From Gluconobacter thailandicus F149-1 = NBRC 100600 (GTDB taxonomy: Bacteria; Pseudomonadota; Alphaproteobacteria; Acetobacterales; Acetobacteraceae): a stretch of DNA of 64,000 bases. The stretch covers positions 153,603 to 217,602 of the forward strand of contig NZ_BANH01000005.1 in the NCBI RefSeq assembly GCF_000964465.1, read 5' to 3'. Every line of letters starts with the position of its first letter. Within the stretch, counting starts at the first letter, position 1. The position numbers and the translations under genes are program-made. Under the pieces are notes generated by a model, which was given only the letters and a program-made list of their open reading frames with translations, searched no databases and was not told the origin of the DNA. Positions 55,698-64,000 of the stretch are shown here, one piece after another.

Positions 55698-56051
55698 TCA
55701 GTTCTGAATATGATCATACCCTGGCGATCCCGGGAACGGACCGCGAGCCACTGCTGCAGGGTTAGGGCAAACAGGCGGATTACCATCCAGGGCAAAAGCC
55801 TGAACCGTGTGGGTTGCCTGGGCCACAAGCCCGCGAACGGCCAAAGGCTGTGCCAGCCGAACATTCGCCAAAAGTTCTTCCGGCAGAATGACCGTTGTTC
55901 CGTCTCTCAACAGTACGCCACTCGGCGTAATCCGAGAAACAATACCCTTCGTGACCGGAAGCGGCGACATATCATAAAGACAGGGCGCAGCGTCAGCCAC
56001 CAAAGGAGCGGAAAGAGCCAGTAGCAGACTGGCGAATGCGAAAGGTTTCAA
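55698..56051 (-). CDS. Small exported protein, function unknown
   Basis: A 117-residue protein with a typical Sec signal ([21 protein letters not shown], read as residues 1-21). Two cysteines remain in the mature part (CLYDMSP, PPVCPNP) and could form a disulfide. The core has [20 protein letters not shown], suggestive of a small OB-like or beta fold. The ATG overlaps the purH stop by 4 nt (ATGA). No family is recognised. Confidence 0.75.
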   Translation of the reverse strand: MKPFAFASLLLALSAPLVADAAPCLYDMSPLPVTKGIVSRITPSGVLLRDGTTVILPEELLANVRLAQPLAVRGLVAQATHTVQAFALDGNPPVCPNPAAVARGPFPGSPGYDHIQN

Positions 56052-57625
56052 TGCCGGAAATGCCTCATGCCTGTGAAGACCATGGCAATACCCGCCGCAT
56101 CTGCGGCGTCGATCACCTCTTGATCGCGAATGGAGCCACCTGGCTGGATCACAGCGACAGCACCGGCAGCAACAACACTTTCCAGACCATCCGCGAAGGG
56201 GAAGAACGCATCCGAGGCTGCGACAGAGCCCTTGGTCAACGGCGCGGCCTCACCAGCGACCTCTGCGGCGTCCTCGCTCTTGCGCGCTGCAATCCGTGCG
56301 CTGTCGACCCGTGACATCTGACCCGCACCAATACCAACTGTCGCATTTTCACGGACATAAATTACGGCGTTGGATTTAACATGCTTGGCCACCCGGAATG
56401 CGAAAAGAAGATCTTTCATTTCCTGAGCAGTCGGCGCTCTCTTTGTGACGACCTTCAGATCCTGTTCTGTCACACGACCTGCATCCCGGCTCTGTGCCAG
56501 GAAGCCACCTGCTACAGAGCGGAACGCCAGCCCTTCAGCAGTAGGGTCAGGCATACCGCCGGTCAGCAGAAGGCGCAGGTTTTTCTTGCGGGACAGAATT
56601 TCGATAGCCCGCTCGTCTGCATCAGGTGCCACAATCACTTCCGTGAAGATGGAACTGATCCGCTGAGCCGTCGCACCATCCAGAGTACGGTTCACAGCAA
56701 CGATGCCACCGAATGCTGAAACCGGATCACAACGCAGAGCGGCAATCCAGGCGTCTTCCAACGTAGCCGCAGAAGCCACGCCACACGGATTGGCGTGCTT
56801 CACGATTACGACGGTAGGCGCATCAAACTCTGCCACCGCTTCAAACGCGGCATCCGTATCATTCAGGTTGTTGTAGCTGAGCGCTTTACCCTGAACCTGA
56901 CGTGCTGTCGCAATCCCCGCCCGCGTGCTGCCATCGCGATAAAAAGCAGCTTTCTGATGCGGATTTTCGCCATAACGCAGCAATTCATCACGTGAGCCGC
57001 TCAGCGTCAGAACCGGCGGCAGAAGTTCCCCTGCCCGCTCTGCAAACCAGCGCGAAATCATGCCGTCATAAGACGCCGTATGAGCATAGGCGGCACCGGC
57101 ATAATCCCGGCGTTCGCTCAGATAGGTTCCACCAGCCTCAATCGACTTTACAAAGTCACCATATTGGTCCGGCGATGTCAGGATCGCGACATGCCCGAAA
57201 TTCTTGGCAGCCGCGCGGATCATGGCAGGGCCACCAATGTCGATGTTCTCGATGCAATCTTCGTCACCAGCACCGGAAGCAACGGTTGCCGCAAACGGAT
57301 AGAGATTGACGCAGACAAGGTCGATCGGAGCGATGCCATGCTCTTCCATCTGGCTCAGATGAGCCGGAAGATCACGACGTCCCAGAATGCCACCATGAAC
57401 CTGCGGTACCAGCGTCTTGACGCGGCCATCAAGGATTTCAGGAAAGCCGGTATGTTCGGAAACATCCTTGACTGTCAGACCTGCCTCACGCAGCGCCCGT
57501 GCCGAGCCCCCCGTCGAAAGCAGTTCTGCACCGTGGGCTGCAAGTGCACGCCCCAGTTCAATCAATCCCGCCTTGTCAGAGACGGAGAGAAGGGCGCGAC
57601 GGACGGGGAGTCGGGTCTCAGTCAT
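56048..57625 (-). CDS. purH: Bifunctional AICAR transformylase/IMP cyclohydrolase
   Basis: PurH catalyses the last two steps of de novo IMP synthesis. The product is 525 residues: an MGS-like IMP cyclohydrolase domain (residues 1-150, with [15 protein letters not shown] and [14 protein letters not shown]) and the transformylase domain, including KHANPCGVA and the C-terminal [10 protein letters not shown]. Length matches the family. The start overlaps the membrane hydrolase gene and the stop overlaps the next gene, each by 4 nt, so three genes form a tightly coupled chain. Confidence 0.97.
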   Translation of the reverse strand: MTETRLPVRRALLSVSDKAGLIELGRALAAHGAELLSTGGSARALREAGLTVKDVSEHTGFPEILDGRVKTLVPQVHGGILGRRDLPAHLSQMEEHGIAPIDLVCVNLYPFAATVASGAGDEDCIENIDIGGPAMIRAAAKNFGHVAILTSPDQYGDFVKSIEAGGTYLSERRDYAGAAYAHTASYDGMISRWFAERAGELLPPVLTLSGSRDELLRYGENPHQKAAFYRDGSTRAGIATARQVQGKALSYNNLNDTDAAFEAVAEFDAPTVVIVKHANPCGVASAATLEDAWIAALRCDPVSAFGGIVAVNRTLDGATAQRISSIFTEVIVAPDADERAIEILSRKKNLRLLLTGGMPDPTAEGLAFRSVAGGFLAQSRDAGRVTEQDLKVVTKRAPTAQEMKDLLFAFRVAKHVKSNAVIYVRENATVGIGAGQMSRVDSARIAARKSEDAAEVAGEAAPLTKGSVAASDAFFPFADGLESVVAAGAVAVIQPGGSIRDQEVIDAADAAGIAMVFTGMRHFRH

Positions 57626-58185
57626 GATGGAACTGCAATATCCTTCAAAACATGTCCATGCAACCGCTGGTGATGCATGGCAGGAGGAGCGTGATCGCCG
57701 AATGGATCACGGCCCGCGAACCCTGCCCAACCCAATAAAAACAGGGTGGGCAGAAGAAGCATGATCTCACCCAAGCCGCCCGTACGGACGTAGGGCCAGA
57801 AAGACAGTCGGGAACGGCTCAACGGCGCGAGAAGCTGGCACCCACCGGTTGGGAGATCAGCAGCAATATGTGTCGCAGCCCCCAGAAGAAGGGCACCGAC
57901 CGGGCCATACAGGGCATCTTTGCCCATGGTAGCGGAAACCAGACACGCAGCCAGAAGCAGAACAACGCCAGAATGCGTTAATCCACGATGACCTACCGTT
58001 CGAGCCAGAAAGCGGGACAGGAGTTTCACCCTCGCGCCAAGCATTGAGCGTTCCGTATCAATATCAGGCAGCAGGCTGCCGAGGAGCCCCGTACACACGG
58101 AAAGCGGCTCTGATGCAAGAATGTGCCACCGCATGGCACATAGTACGGCGAAACCGCCGATGAGGAGATGAGAGCGTCCAGTCAC
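57622..58185 (-). CDS. YdjM-like inner membrane metal-dependent hydrolase
   Basis: A 187-residue membrane protein. Histidine and aspartate motifs typical of the YdjM/DUF457 family are seen: [11 protein letters not shown] at the N-terminus, [25 protein letters not shown] and [10 protein letters not shown]. About four hydrophobic segments are present. The family is annotated as metal-dependent hydrolase on fold grounds and no substrate is known. It is the first gene of the purH chain, but the functional link is unclear. Confidence 0.85.
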   Translation of the reverse strand: MTGRSHLLIGGFAVLCAMRWHILASEPLSVCTGLLGSLLPDIDTERSMLGARVKLLSRFLARTVGHRGLTHSGVVLLLAACLVSATMGKDALYGPVGALLLGAATHIAADLPTGGCQLLAPLSRSRLSFWPYVRTGGLGEIMLLLPTLFLLGWAGFAGRDPFGDHAPPAMHHQRLHGHVLKDIAVPS

Positions 58186-58326
58186 GCGCTCTTATGATCC
58201 GCTTCATCGCCTCAGAAAAGAGATAATCCCTTATTTTCTCACGATAAATTCCTTAAATCCCACAAACAGGCTACTTGTGATGTTCCCAATCCGTTCATGG
58301 CGCACCAACAGCAGCATTACGACAAT

Positions 58327-58363
58327 AAAAAAGGCGATCCGAAGTTTCTCCGAATCGCCTTTG
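58327..58363. terminator. Rho-independent terminator after eda
   Basis: AAAAGGCGATCCG and CGAATCGCCTTT pair across a short loop, with A/T runs at both ends. It lies about 25 nt after the eda stop on the minus strand. No gene lies in the rest of the gap to 58186. Confidence 0.88.
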
Positions 58364-58385
58364 TTCCTCACAAACAGTCTGCTGT

Positions 58386-59009
58386 TCAGCTCTGACGGAG
58401 CAGTGCGGCAGCCGTCGCACGCTGTGTGACGGTCTTGGCATCAAATTCGCCAGCCGTAATCCAGGAGCCGCCGACACAGGACACTGAGGGAAGTGACAGC
58501 CATTCCGGTGCGCTTGCTTCCGTAATCCCACCGGTCGGGCAGAAACGGACATTCCCGAACACACTCGCCAGGCTCTTCAGAGCCGGAATCCCGCCATTGG
58601 TTACGGCCGGGAAAAACTTGAAACGCGTCAGGCCCAGATCCAGACCGCGCATGATATCGCCAGCATTCGCCACACCCGGAAGGAAAGGCACATCATGATC
58701 GCGGGCAGCATCCGCCAGCGGTGCAGTCAGACCTGGGCTAACAATGAAGCGTGAACCGGCCTTCACGGAACGCTCCAGATCCTTCGGGTTCAGAACCGTG
58801 CCTGCACCGACGAAAGCACCGTCTACCTTGGACATCTCTTCGATCACTTCAAGCGCACAAGGCGTCCGCAGCGTAACTTCGAGCGTGCTCAGGCCACCGG
58901 CGACCAGCGCTTCTGCCAGCGGGCGAGCCTGTGCCACGTCATTGACCACCAGCACCGGAATGACCGGGCAACGGGTCATGACGGCATCAAGTTTTGCGGT
59001 ATCAGTCAT
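58386..59009 (-). CDS. eda: KDPG aldolase
   Basis: Eda cleaves 2-keto-3-deoxy-6-phosphogluconate to pyruvate and glyceraldehyde 3-phosphate, completing the Entner-Doudoroff route. The product is 207 residues. The catalytic Glu lies in LEVTLRT, GAGTV is conserved, and the Schiff-base Lys is in LTRFKFFPAV. It begins 11 nt after edd and is followed by a terminator. Acetic acid bacteria lacking phosphofructokinase depend on this route and the pentose phosphate pathway for cytoplasmic sugar use. Confidence 0.96.
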   Translation of the reverse strand: MTDTAKLDAVMTRCPVIPVLVVNDVAQARPLAEALVAGGLSTLEVTLRTPCALEVIEEMSKVDGAFVGAGTVLNPKDLERSVKAGSRFIVSPGLTAPLADAARDHDVPFLPGVANAGDIMRGLDLGLTRFKFFPAVTNGGIPALKSLASVFGNVRFCPTGGITEASAPEWLSLPSVSCVGGSWITAGEFDAKTVTQRATAAALLRQS

Positions 59010-59020
59010 GAAAATTGTCC

Positions 59021-60868
59021 TTAGTGAATATCGTCGCCAACGGTTTCGATCACGCGGTCCATCTGAGACAGCATCGCGGATGCGCCAGCCTCAGCAGGAT
59101 CATGCACCGAACGCATGAGCGCGAAAAGCTCGCGGCCTGTTCCCAGACCTGGCGGTGGCGGCGGCACAACGTCACGGGCGTCCCACTCAGCCGCATCCAC
59201 CAGAACCTCGATCTGCCCCGTCACAGCGCAAACACGGATCATGTCGCCATCTCGCACCTTCGCGATCGGGCCCCCGACCTGAGCTTCCGGGCCAACGTGA
59301 ATGGCAGCCGGAACCTTACCGCTCGCGCCGGACATGCGACCATCCGTGAGCAGCGCAACCTTGTAGCCACGATCCTGAAGCACACCCAGCGTCGGTGTCA
59401 GCTTGTGGAGCTCTGGCATTCCATTGGCTTCCGGCCCCTGGAAACGCACGACTACGACGACATCCCGCTCCAGTTCGCCATTCTGGAATGCCGTTGCCAC
59501 GTCATGCTGGTCGTGGAAAACACGCGCAGGCGCTTCAACCGTCAGATGCTCTTCGGAGATTGCGCTGCTCTTATAAATGCCACGCCCCACATTGCCCTTC
59601 ATGAGCTTGATGCCGCCATCCGCCTTGAAGGGCTCGCTGACATCCCGAAGGATATCCCGATCCAGTGAAGGCTTGGCGTGGGTGTAGACCACCTCATCGT
59701 CCTGCAGGCTGGCACGGCAGGCATAATCTGCAAAACCGCCCCGTGAGACTGTCATAATATCCGTGTGCAGCAGACCAGCGCGGGACAGTTCAGCAATCAC
59801 GGTCGGCATTCCACCAACATGATTGAACGCATTCACATCTTCCGATCCGCTCGGGTAAACGCGCGTCATCAGCGGTACGGCAGCAGAAAGACGGCTCAGA
59901 TCTTCCCAGTCAATGATGATACCTGCAGCACGGGCAATCGCTGGCAAATGGATCGTGTGATTGGTCGAACCACCTGTTGCCAGCAGGCCAACAGCCGCAT
60001 TGACGATCGCCTTCTCATCCACGCAATGCGCCAGCGGACGGACATCTTCACCGTTGAGACCAATCTCTGCCAGACGGTGAACACTGGCTCGAGTCACAGC
60101 CTGGCGCAGAGGCGTATTCGGATTGATGAAGGCGGAATCCGGCATCATCAGACCCATGATCTCGACCATCATCTGGTTCGTATTGGCCGTACCATAGAAG
60201 GTGCAGGTTCCAGCGCTGTGATAGGACGCGTTTTCCGCCTCCATCAGGCGATCCTGCCCAACCTTGCCCTGAACATAGAGCTGGCGGATCCGCTGCTTTT
60301 CCTTATTGGGCAGGCCGGACGGCATCGGACCAGCAGGAATAAGAATGGTTGGCAGGTGCCCGAAGCGGAGCGCACCCATCAGAAGCCCAGGCACGATCTT
60401 GTCACAGATGCCAAGCAGCGCAACGCCTTCAAACATGCCATGGCTCAGCCCAACAGCCGTGGACATGGCAATCACGTCACGGGAGAACAGGGACAATTCC
60501 ATGCCCTCCTGTCCCTGCGTCACACCATCGCACATGGCAGGCGCACCACCCGCGACCTGAGCCGTCGCACCGACCTCACGGGCGAACAGCTTGATCTGAT
60601 CGGGGTAACGGCCATAGGGCTGATGCGCCGAAAGCATGTCATTATACGTCGTGACGATCCCGAGATTGGTACTCGTGGGACGCATGAGGTCCGGTTTGTC
60701 AGATGCGGCAGCAGCAATGGCGTGAGCGAGGTTTCCGCAGGCCAGACGCGGACGCGAGACGCCCTTCGCCCGGTTCCGCTCCATCAGAGCAAGATAACGG
60801 CGACGGGAGACTTTCGAACGCTCGATAATCCGGGCGGTCACACTCTCGACGACGGAATTCAAAGACAT
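59021..60868 (-). CDS. edd: 6-phosphogluconate dehydratase
   Basis: Edd converts 6-phosphogluconate to KDPG and needs an iron-sulfur cluster. The product is 615 residues of the IlvD/Edd family. Cluster cysteines are in PAMCDGVTQG, LGICDKIVPG and AGTCTFYGTANTNQM, and the C-terminal DGRMSGASGKVPAAIH is the family signature. It is the first gene of edd-eda, with a likely promoter at 60959-60987. A gluconate-type regulator is not encoded next to it. Confidence 0.97.
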   Translation of the reverse strand: MSLNSVVESVTARIIERSKVSRRRYLALMERNRAKGVSRPRLACGNLAHAIAAAASDKPDLMRPTSTNLGIVTTYNDMLSAHQPYGRYPDQIKLFAREVGATAQVAGGAPAMCDGVTQGQEGMELSLFSRDVIAMSTAVGLSHGMFEGVALLGICDKIVPGLLMGALRFGHLPTILIPAGPMPSGLPNKEKQRIRQLYVQGKVGQDRLMEAENASYHSAGTCTFYGTANTNQMMVEIMGLMMPDSAFINPNTPLRQAVTRASVHRLAEIGLNGEDVRPLAHCVDEKAIVNAAVGLLATGGSTNHTIHLPAIARAAGIIIDWEDLSRLSAAVPLMTRVYPSGSEDVNAFNHVGGMPTVIAELSRAGLLHTDIMTVSRGGFADYACRASLQDDEVVYTHAKPSLDRDILRDVSEPFKADGGIKLMKGNVGRGIYKSSAISEEHLTVEAPARVFHDQHDVATAFQNGELERDVVVVVRFQGPEANGMPELHKLTPTLGVLQDRGYKVALLTDGRMSGASGKVPAAIHVGPEAQVGGPIAKVRDGDMIRVCAVTGQIEVLVDAAEWDARDVVPPPPPGLGTGRELFALMRSVHDPAEAGASAMLSQMDRVIETVGDDIH

Positions 60869-60958
60869 TGGAACACTCGCTGCTCAACTGACACACGCGC
60901 TGCCAGACGGAAAAAACGTTCTTTCCGCTGAAAGACACAGCCTCGTGAAGGGGCTATG

Positions 60959-60987
60959 TTCATACGGAAACGGACTTGCAACGGCAA
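60959..60987 (-). promoter_or_regulatory. Probable edd-eda promoter
   Basis: TTGCCG (60982-60987) and TATGAA (60959-60964) on the minus strand lie 17 nt apart, giving a leader of about 85 nt. The leader can form a CGGAAA/TTTCCG hairpin. The elements match those seen before rpoB and the leuS operon. Confidence 0.5.
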
Positions 60988-61078
60988 CCACCCCTTCCCG
61001 TGCTTTAGGGAAATATTTTTATTTTATTTCTTTTTGTTGAGTTTTTTCTTTCCATTTAGAACATAAACGCCACACAAA

Positions 61079-61300
61079 ATGGAAACAAAATACCCAGAAA
61101 GCTTGCGCTTACAATTTAAGAATGATCCATTTTCCGAGAAATTTTCTGTATTATTAAAATCAAGAAACAGAGAAGCAAGTATTCTGTACAAATTTTATCC
61201 GAATAATCGACGAAAAATAAACCATATTTCAATTGAAATTGCGACCGACACGCCCACATACAAGCGGAATAGACTTATTGATTACAGGATATTTCCATGA
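61079..61300 (+). CDS. Doubtful 73-codon frame in an AT-rich gap
   Basis: The frame stays open for 73 codons in a stretch of low GC and its TGA overlaps the yfdX ATG by 4 nt. The product would be basic, rich in Lys, Arg, Asn and Ile, with no recognised domain. No ribosome binding site precedes the ATG and the base composition differs from every other gene here. It is more likely the yfdX upstream region than a gene. Confidence 0.18.
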   Translation: METKYPESLRLQFKNDPFSEKFSVLLKSRNREASILYKFYPNNRRKINHISIEIATDTPTYKRNRLIDYRIFP

Positions 61301-61977
61301 AGATTTTCTTTTCTCTTCTTGCATCCGCTGTTCTGACGCTCTCAACCGTTCCGGCTCACGCCTCATCACTCCACAAGGATTGGGAATCTTTCAAAGCACA
61401 TCGAGCATTCCACCACCTGTCCTCAGATGGCCAGCACACCATGACGGACATTCTGAAAGCCCGACAGATTCTGGCTGCCGGACAGACTGACGCGGCGATC
61501 CCAGCCCTTTATGATGCGCAGAAGCGCCTCGTTGCAGCCACGAAGGCCACCCAGAAGTTCCAGGCTGCAGAAAGTGAGCTTCATACAGCACCAGGCCACC
61601 CCCTTCCTCCGGAGCATCACGCAGCCACAGGTCAGCTTGACTGGCTGCCAGTTGGGGGCGAATTCATTGCCAGCGAAACGCTCGCGCCAGAGCAGAAAGC
61701 CGCCATCGCATCAGCCAATACGCAGTTGAAAAACGGTGACACTGATGCCGCGTCTCAGACAATGAAGGTTGTCGGCCAGAATGCAGACTTCATTCTTGCG
61801 CTCGCACCCATTTCGCCACTTCAGGGCACCATCAACCGCGCAACTGTCTTCACTGAAGGACGACACCCAAAAGAGGCCATGGAAGCTCTTGATGAAGCGT
61901 TGAACTCCATCGTGTTTGTTTCTGAAGACTTTGTGACATCCATCGTTCCCGACAAGACTTCTTCTACCAACAAGTAA
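61297..61977 (+). CDS. YfdX-family exported protein
   Basis: A 226-residue protein with a Sec signal ending at about residue 23 (VPAHASS). The mature part is alpha-helical, with repeated helix pairs and the central DWLPVGGEF stretch seen in YfdX proteins; segments LKARQILAAGQTDAAIPAL and RATVFTEGRHPKEAMEAL are helical repeats. YfdX in enteric bacteria belongs to an acid-response regulon, and its molecular role is unclear. Periplasmic location fits an acid-tolerant host. It ends at a bidirectional terminator shared with the Hint-domain gene. Confidence 0.8.
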   Translation: MKIFFSLLASAVLTLSTVPAHASSLHKDWESFKAHRAFHHLSSDGQHTMTDILKARQILAAGQTDAAIPALYDAQKRLVAATKATQKFQAAESELHTAPGHPLPPEHHAATGQLDWLPVGGEFIASETLAPEQKAAIASANTQLKNGDTDAASQTMKVVGQNADFILALAPISPLQGTINRATVFTEGRHPKEAMEALDEALNSIVFVSEDFVTSIVPDKTSSTNK

Positions 61978-62001
61978 TTTCGCCCCTGCAAAAGGGCGAA
62001 T

Positions 62002-62040
62002 AAAAAAGGCGACACCTCCGAAGATGTGTCGCCTTTTTTA
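62002..62040. terminator. Bidirectional terminator between yfdX and the Hint-domain gene
   Basis: AAAAAAGGCGACAC and GTGTCGCCTTTTTT form a long stem with a 10-nt loop, and T runs exit on both strands. A smaller TTCGCCC/GGGCGAA hairpin (61979-62000) precedes it on the yfdX side. Confidence 0.92.
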
Positions 62041-62061
62041 TTCAGTATTTCAGAAGTAACT

Positions 62062-63810
62062 TTAGGCTGAAAGCGCCTGAGCACCTTCTACAACGTCCGC
62101 CACGAGATATGGACCAGCGCCCGCAATTTCCAGCGTCAGGATGCTACTAACATTCGTCGCACAGGCGGGAAGTACAAGGAACGCATAGCCCGTAGTCCAG
62201 CGATGCGTACCTTCCGATGCATTCCAGCCCGAAAGCTGACCGTCCAGATGGGAGACAATCCTATGCTGGTTTGCATTCGAAGACGTCAGATGAGCCGCAC
62301 CCACCAGTACACCCAACTGACGACGATCATCCACGAATGGCCCGATCGTGTCACAAGGACGGCTGGTGCGGGAAACCACATAAACCCCACGCGTACCAGA
62401 TGGCAGCATGAACGACACGTCTGAACCGACCTGACGCAGCGGATGAACCGTCAGCCCTTCGGTCGTCACCAGATGCAAACCTGCATCTGTCGTTACTTCA
62501 GCGGCACCGTCTACAGAAACACCCTGCTCGATCGAACGAGCGGCAAGAGATACATGAAGTGGCTCAACAATATCCCGAGCAGTCATGAGGGGCGCAGCTG
62601 CATCCGCCCATGTCTTGGCCCGCAGGGAAATGATGTTGTCGCTCCCTTCAAAGATGCCCTTGTGCCCCGTATCCAGGAAGGATTCTGTCGCACAGTCATC
62701 CGCGAAGATCACAGAGTGATCAGCCGTCTCGATATGATAGTAGAAGAAGCTGCTTTGGCTGCGATCGTATGCAATAGAACCACCATTGACGAGCATACGG
62801 ACAGGAACAAAACCGCCATTCAGAAACAGGCTATGCTCGGACGTGACAAACAAATCACGCGAGGGAACGCCTTCAGCGATAGCACCGGCCGCAATACGGA
62901 CCGGGTAGCCTGCCTCATCCGCTGGAAGACCAGCTCGCGTATAAGCAAATTTCCGTCCCGTCCAGACGATCTCACGAGCAACTGACTGGCCATCAACCAG
63001 AGCAGCAACCTGTTCGCCGACCTGAATATCCTCGACGGCCTTTTCAGAACCATCAGCCATCCGGATCATCGCGCCGGCAAGGAAACAGACATATACATTG
63101 GAACCGATGTCACCGACAATGTACTCACCATCGCTCGTCTTGTTCGAGGGAAGAGTTTTAGCCGTTCCGCTCAGAACTGAACTCTTAGCCGGAACGAGAA
63201 CCTCAAAACCAAGATAGCCGCTGCTCTTACTGCCAGCAGGCTTGAATGTCTTGTCGTAAATCAGCTCAGAACCGTTGGCGGTGCTGGTGCCGTAGGTTCC
63301 AACAATACGGACAGAACCGTCGCTGGTCACACCTTCAGCCACAATGCTAACGGCCTTATTGGGCTTGTCATCACTGGTAACAAGACCATCAATGACAGCA
63401 GACTGAATGGACTGCCACGTCCACGTCGACTGACCCGTACCGCCCTTGCCCGGATTATACTCGCTGTAAACCCACTTCGGTGTTGCATCCAGTTTCAGGG
63501 ATGAACCCGAAACGCTCATGTTGATTGTACCATTAACGTGAGCGTTAGACGCAATTTCCAGATATGCGCCATTAACATTGATCCCGCCGCTGGCATCGTT
63601 TGTAGCGCTGTTAGTAACAGCCTTTCCGATCGTCACATTATCAGGAACCACATAGTATTTCCCGGCCTTAAGGGTAATAGTTCCTGAATTACTGGAAAGA
63701 ATATAAGGGTCAGTCTTCGTCCCGCTTCCCCCGCTTGTGGTAGGAGCCGAAGCCGTTGCCTGAGCCGCGGCAGTTGTTGAACTGTTATCGGTTTTGTTCC
63801 GGGACGACAT
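62062..63810 (-). CDS. Hint-domain (Hedgehog/intein-like) protein with beta-rich N-terminal region
   Basis: A 582-residue protein. The N-terminal 240 residues are Ser/Thr/Gly/Asn-rich and look like a beta-solenoid passenger (GTITLKAGKYYVVPDN, YLEIASNAHVNGTINMSV). A Hint domain begins at Cys242 (CFLAGAMIRMADGSEKAVED) and includes the block B-like VTSEHSLFLNG. About 200 residues follow, with no second intein junction. No classical signal peptide is visible. Hint domains of this type are frequent in acetic acid bacteria; self-cleavage at Cys242 or ester transfer is inferred. ATG 63810 has a GAGGG site; a TTG eight codons earlier is less likely. Confidence 0.85.
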   Translation of the reverse strand: MSSRNKTDNSSTTAAAQATASAPTTSGGSGTKTDPYILSSNSGTITLKAGKYYVVPDNVTIGKAVTNSATNDASGGINVNGAYLEIASNAHVNGTINMSVSGSSLKLDATPKWVYSEYNPGKGGTGQSTWTWQSIQSAVIDGLVTSDDKPNKAVSIVAEGVTSDGSVRIVGTYGTSTANGSELIYDKTFKPAGSKSSGYLGFEVLVPAKSSVLSGTAKTLPSNKTSDGEYIVGDIGSNVYVCFLAGAMIRMADGSEKAVEDIQVGEQVAALVDGQSVAREIVWTGRKFAYTRAGLPADEAGYPVRIAAGAIAEGVPSRDLFVTSEHSLFLNGGFVPVRMLVNGGSIAYDRSQSSFFYYHIETADHSVIFADDCATESFLDTGHKGIFEGSDNIISLRAKTWADAAAPLMTARDIVEPLHVSLAARSIEQGVSVDGAAEVTTDAGLHLVTTEGLTVHPLRQVGSDVSFMLPSGTRGVYVVSRTSRPCDTIGPFVDDRRQLGVLVGAAHLTSSNANQHRIVSHLDGQLSGWNASEGTHRWTTGYAFLVLPACATNVSSILTLEIAGAGPYLVADVVEGAQALSA

Positions 63811-64000
63811 ATCATTTCCCTCAAAATATTTCAAAAAAACACATCACAGCGAACCGAAAGAAACCTTTCGTCACACTCAGGCTGATAGCGTTAATTTTTT
63901 TTGAAAAAAAGAGAAAAAGCAGTACAAATACATTATTAACGAGTTTTTATCGAAAAACCTTAGAGCCTGTTTGGAAAATCGATCTGATGTGATTCAAGCT
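63811..64000. other. AT-rich region upstream of the Hint-domain gene
   Basis: This end of the window is AT-rich with A and T runs. It should contain the promoter of the Hint-domain gene, but no convincing -35/-10 pair stood out, and no gene is supported. Confidence 0.4.

Overview
The window is a chromosomal segment of an acetic acid bacterium (Alphaproteobacteria, Acetobacteraceae), most like Gluconobacter. Support: moderate GC with alphaproteobacterial ribosomal and RNA polymerase proteins, an edd-eda Entner-Doudoroff pair, a polar-type flagellar cluster with flhF/flhG, a FzlA-like protein beside minCDE, and a large Hint-domain surface protein of a kind common in this family. The genus is inferred; no 16S rRNA gene is present. 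There is no insertion sequence, prophage or CRISPR array.

Layout. 1-13155 (minus strand) is the translation/transcription core: rplK-rplA-rplJ-rplL-rpoB-rpoC, then rpsL-rpsG and the start of tuf, with no fusA between rpsG and tuf. 13261-21643 (minus) is a response regulator-histidine kinase pair feeding a tripartite RND efflux operon (permease, adaptor, outer membrane channel); it ends just before rplK, where nusG would usually be. 21691-27687 holds rmuC, a small lipoprotein, a BaiN/YhiN flavoprotein and a FzlA-like gene on the minus strand, divergent from minC, minD, minE and a YidB-like gene. 27733-32662 is accessory: a Tat-exported Yellow/MRJP-like protein, a TonB-dependent receptor and a Tat-signal SDR. 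32798-37581 is DUF3576-leuS-lptE-holA, preceded by a SARP/BTAD-type regulator. 40539-40850 is a tRNA-Arg(CCU) gene split by a 235-nt group I intron. 41333-43736 carries an AEC transporter, a low-molecular-weight phosphatase and a 2-hydroxyacid dehydrogenase. 43739-55590 (minus) is fliK-flgD-fliF-fliG-fliH-fliN-flhA-flhF-flhG followed by a nitrilase-family gene and nadK. 55698-60868 holds a membrane hydrolase, purH and a small exported protein, then edd-eda. 61297-63810 holds yfdX and the Hint-domain protein, converging on a shared terminator.

The most notable items are the self-splicing-type intron in tRNA-Arg(CCU), whose P1, P2 and P7 elements can be read directly; a perfect CtrA-type site (TTAA-N7-TTAAC) upstream of the fliF operon; an inverted repeat that can hide the fliK ribosome binding site; a multi-hairpin leader in front of rplJ; and the reshuffled str and nusG-rplK neighbourhoods.
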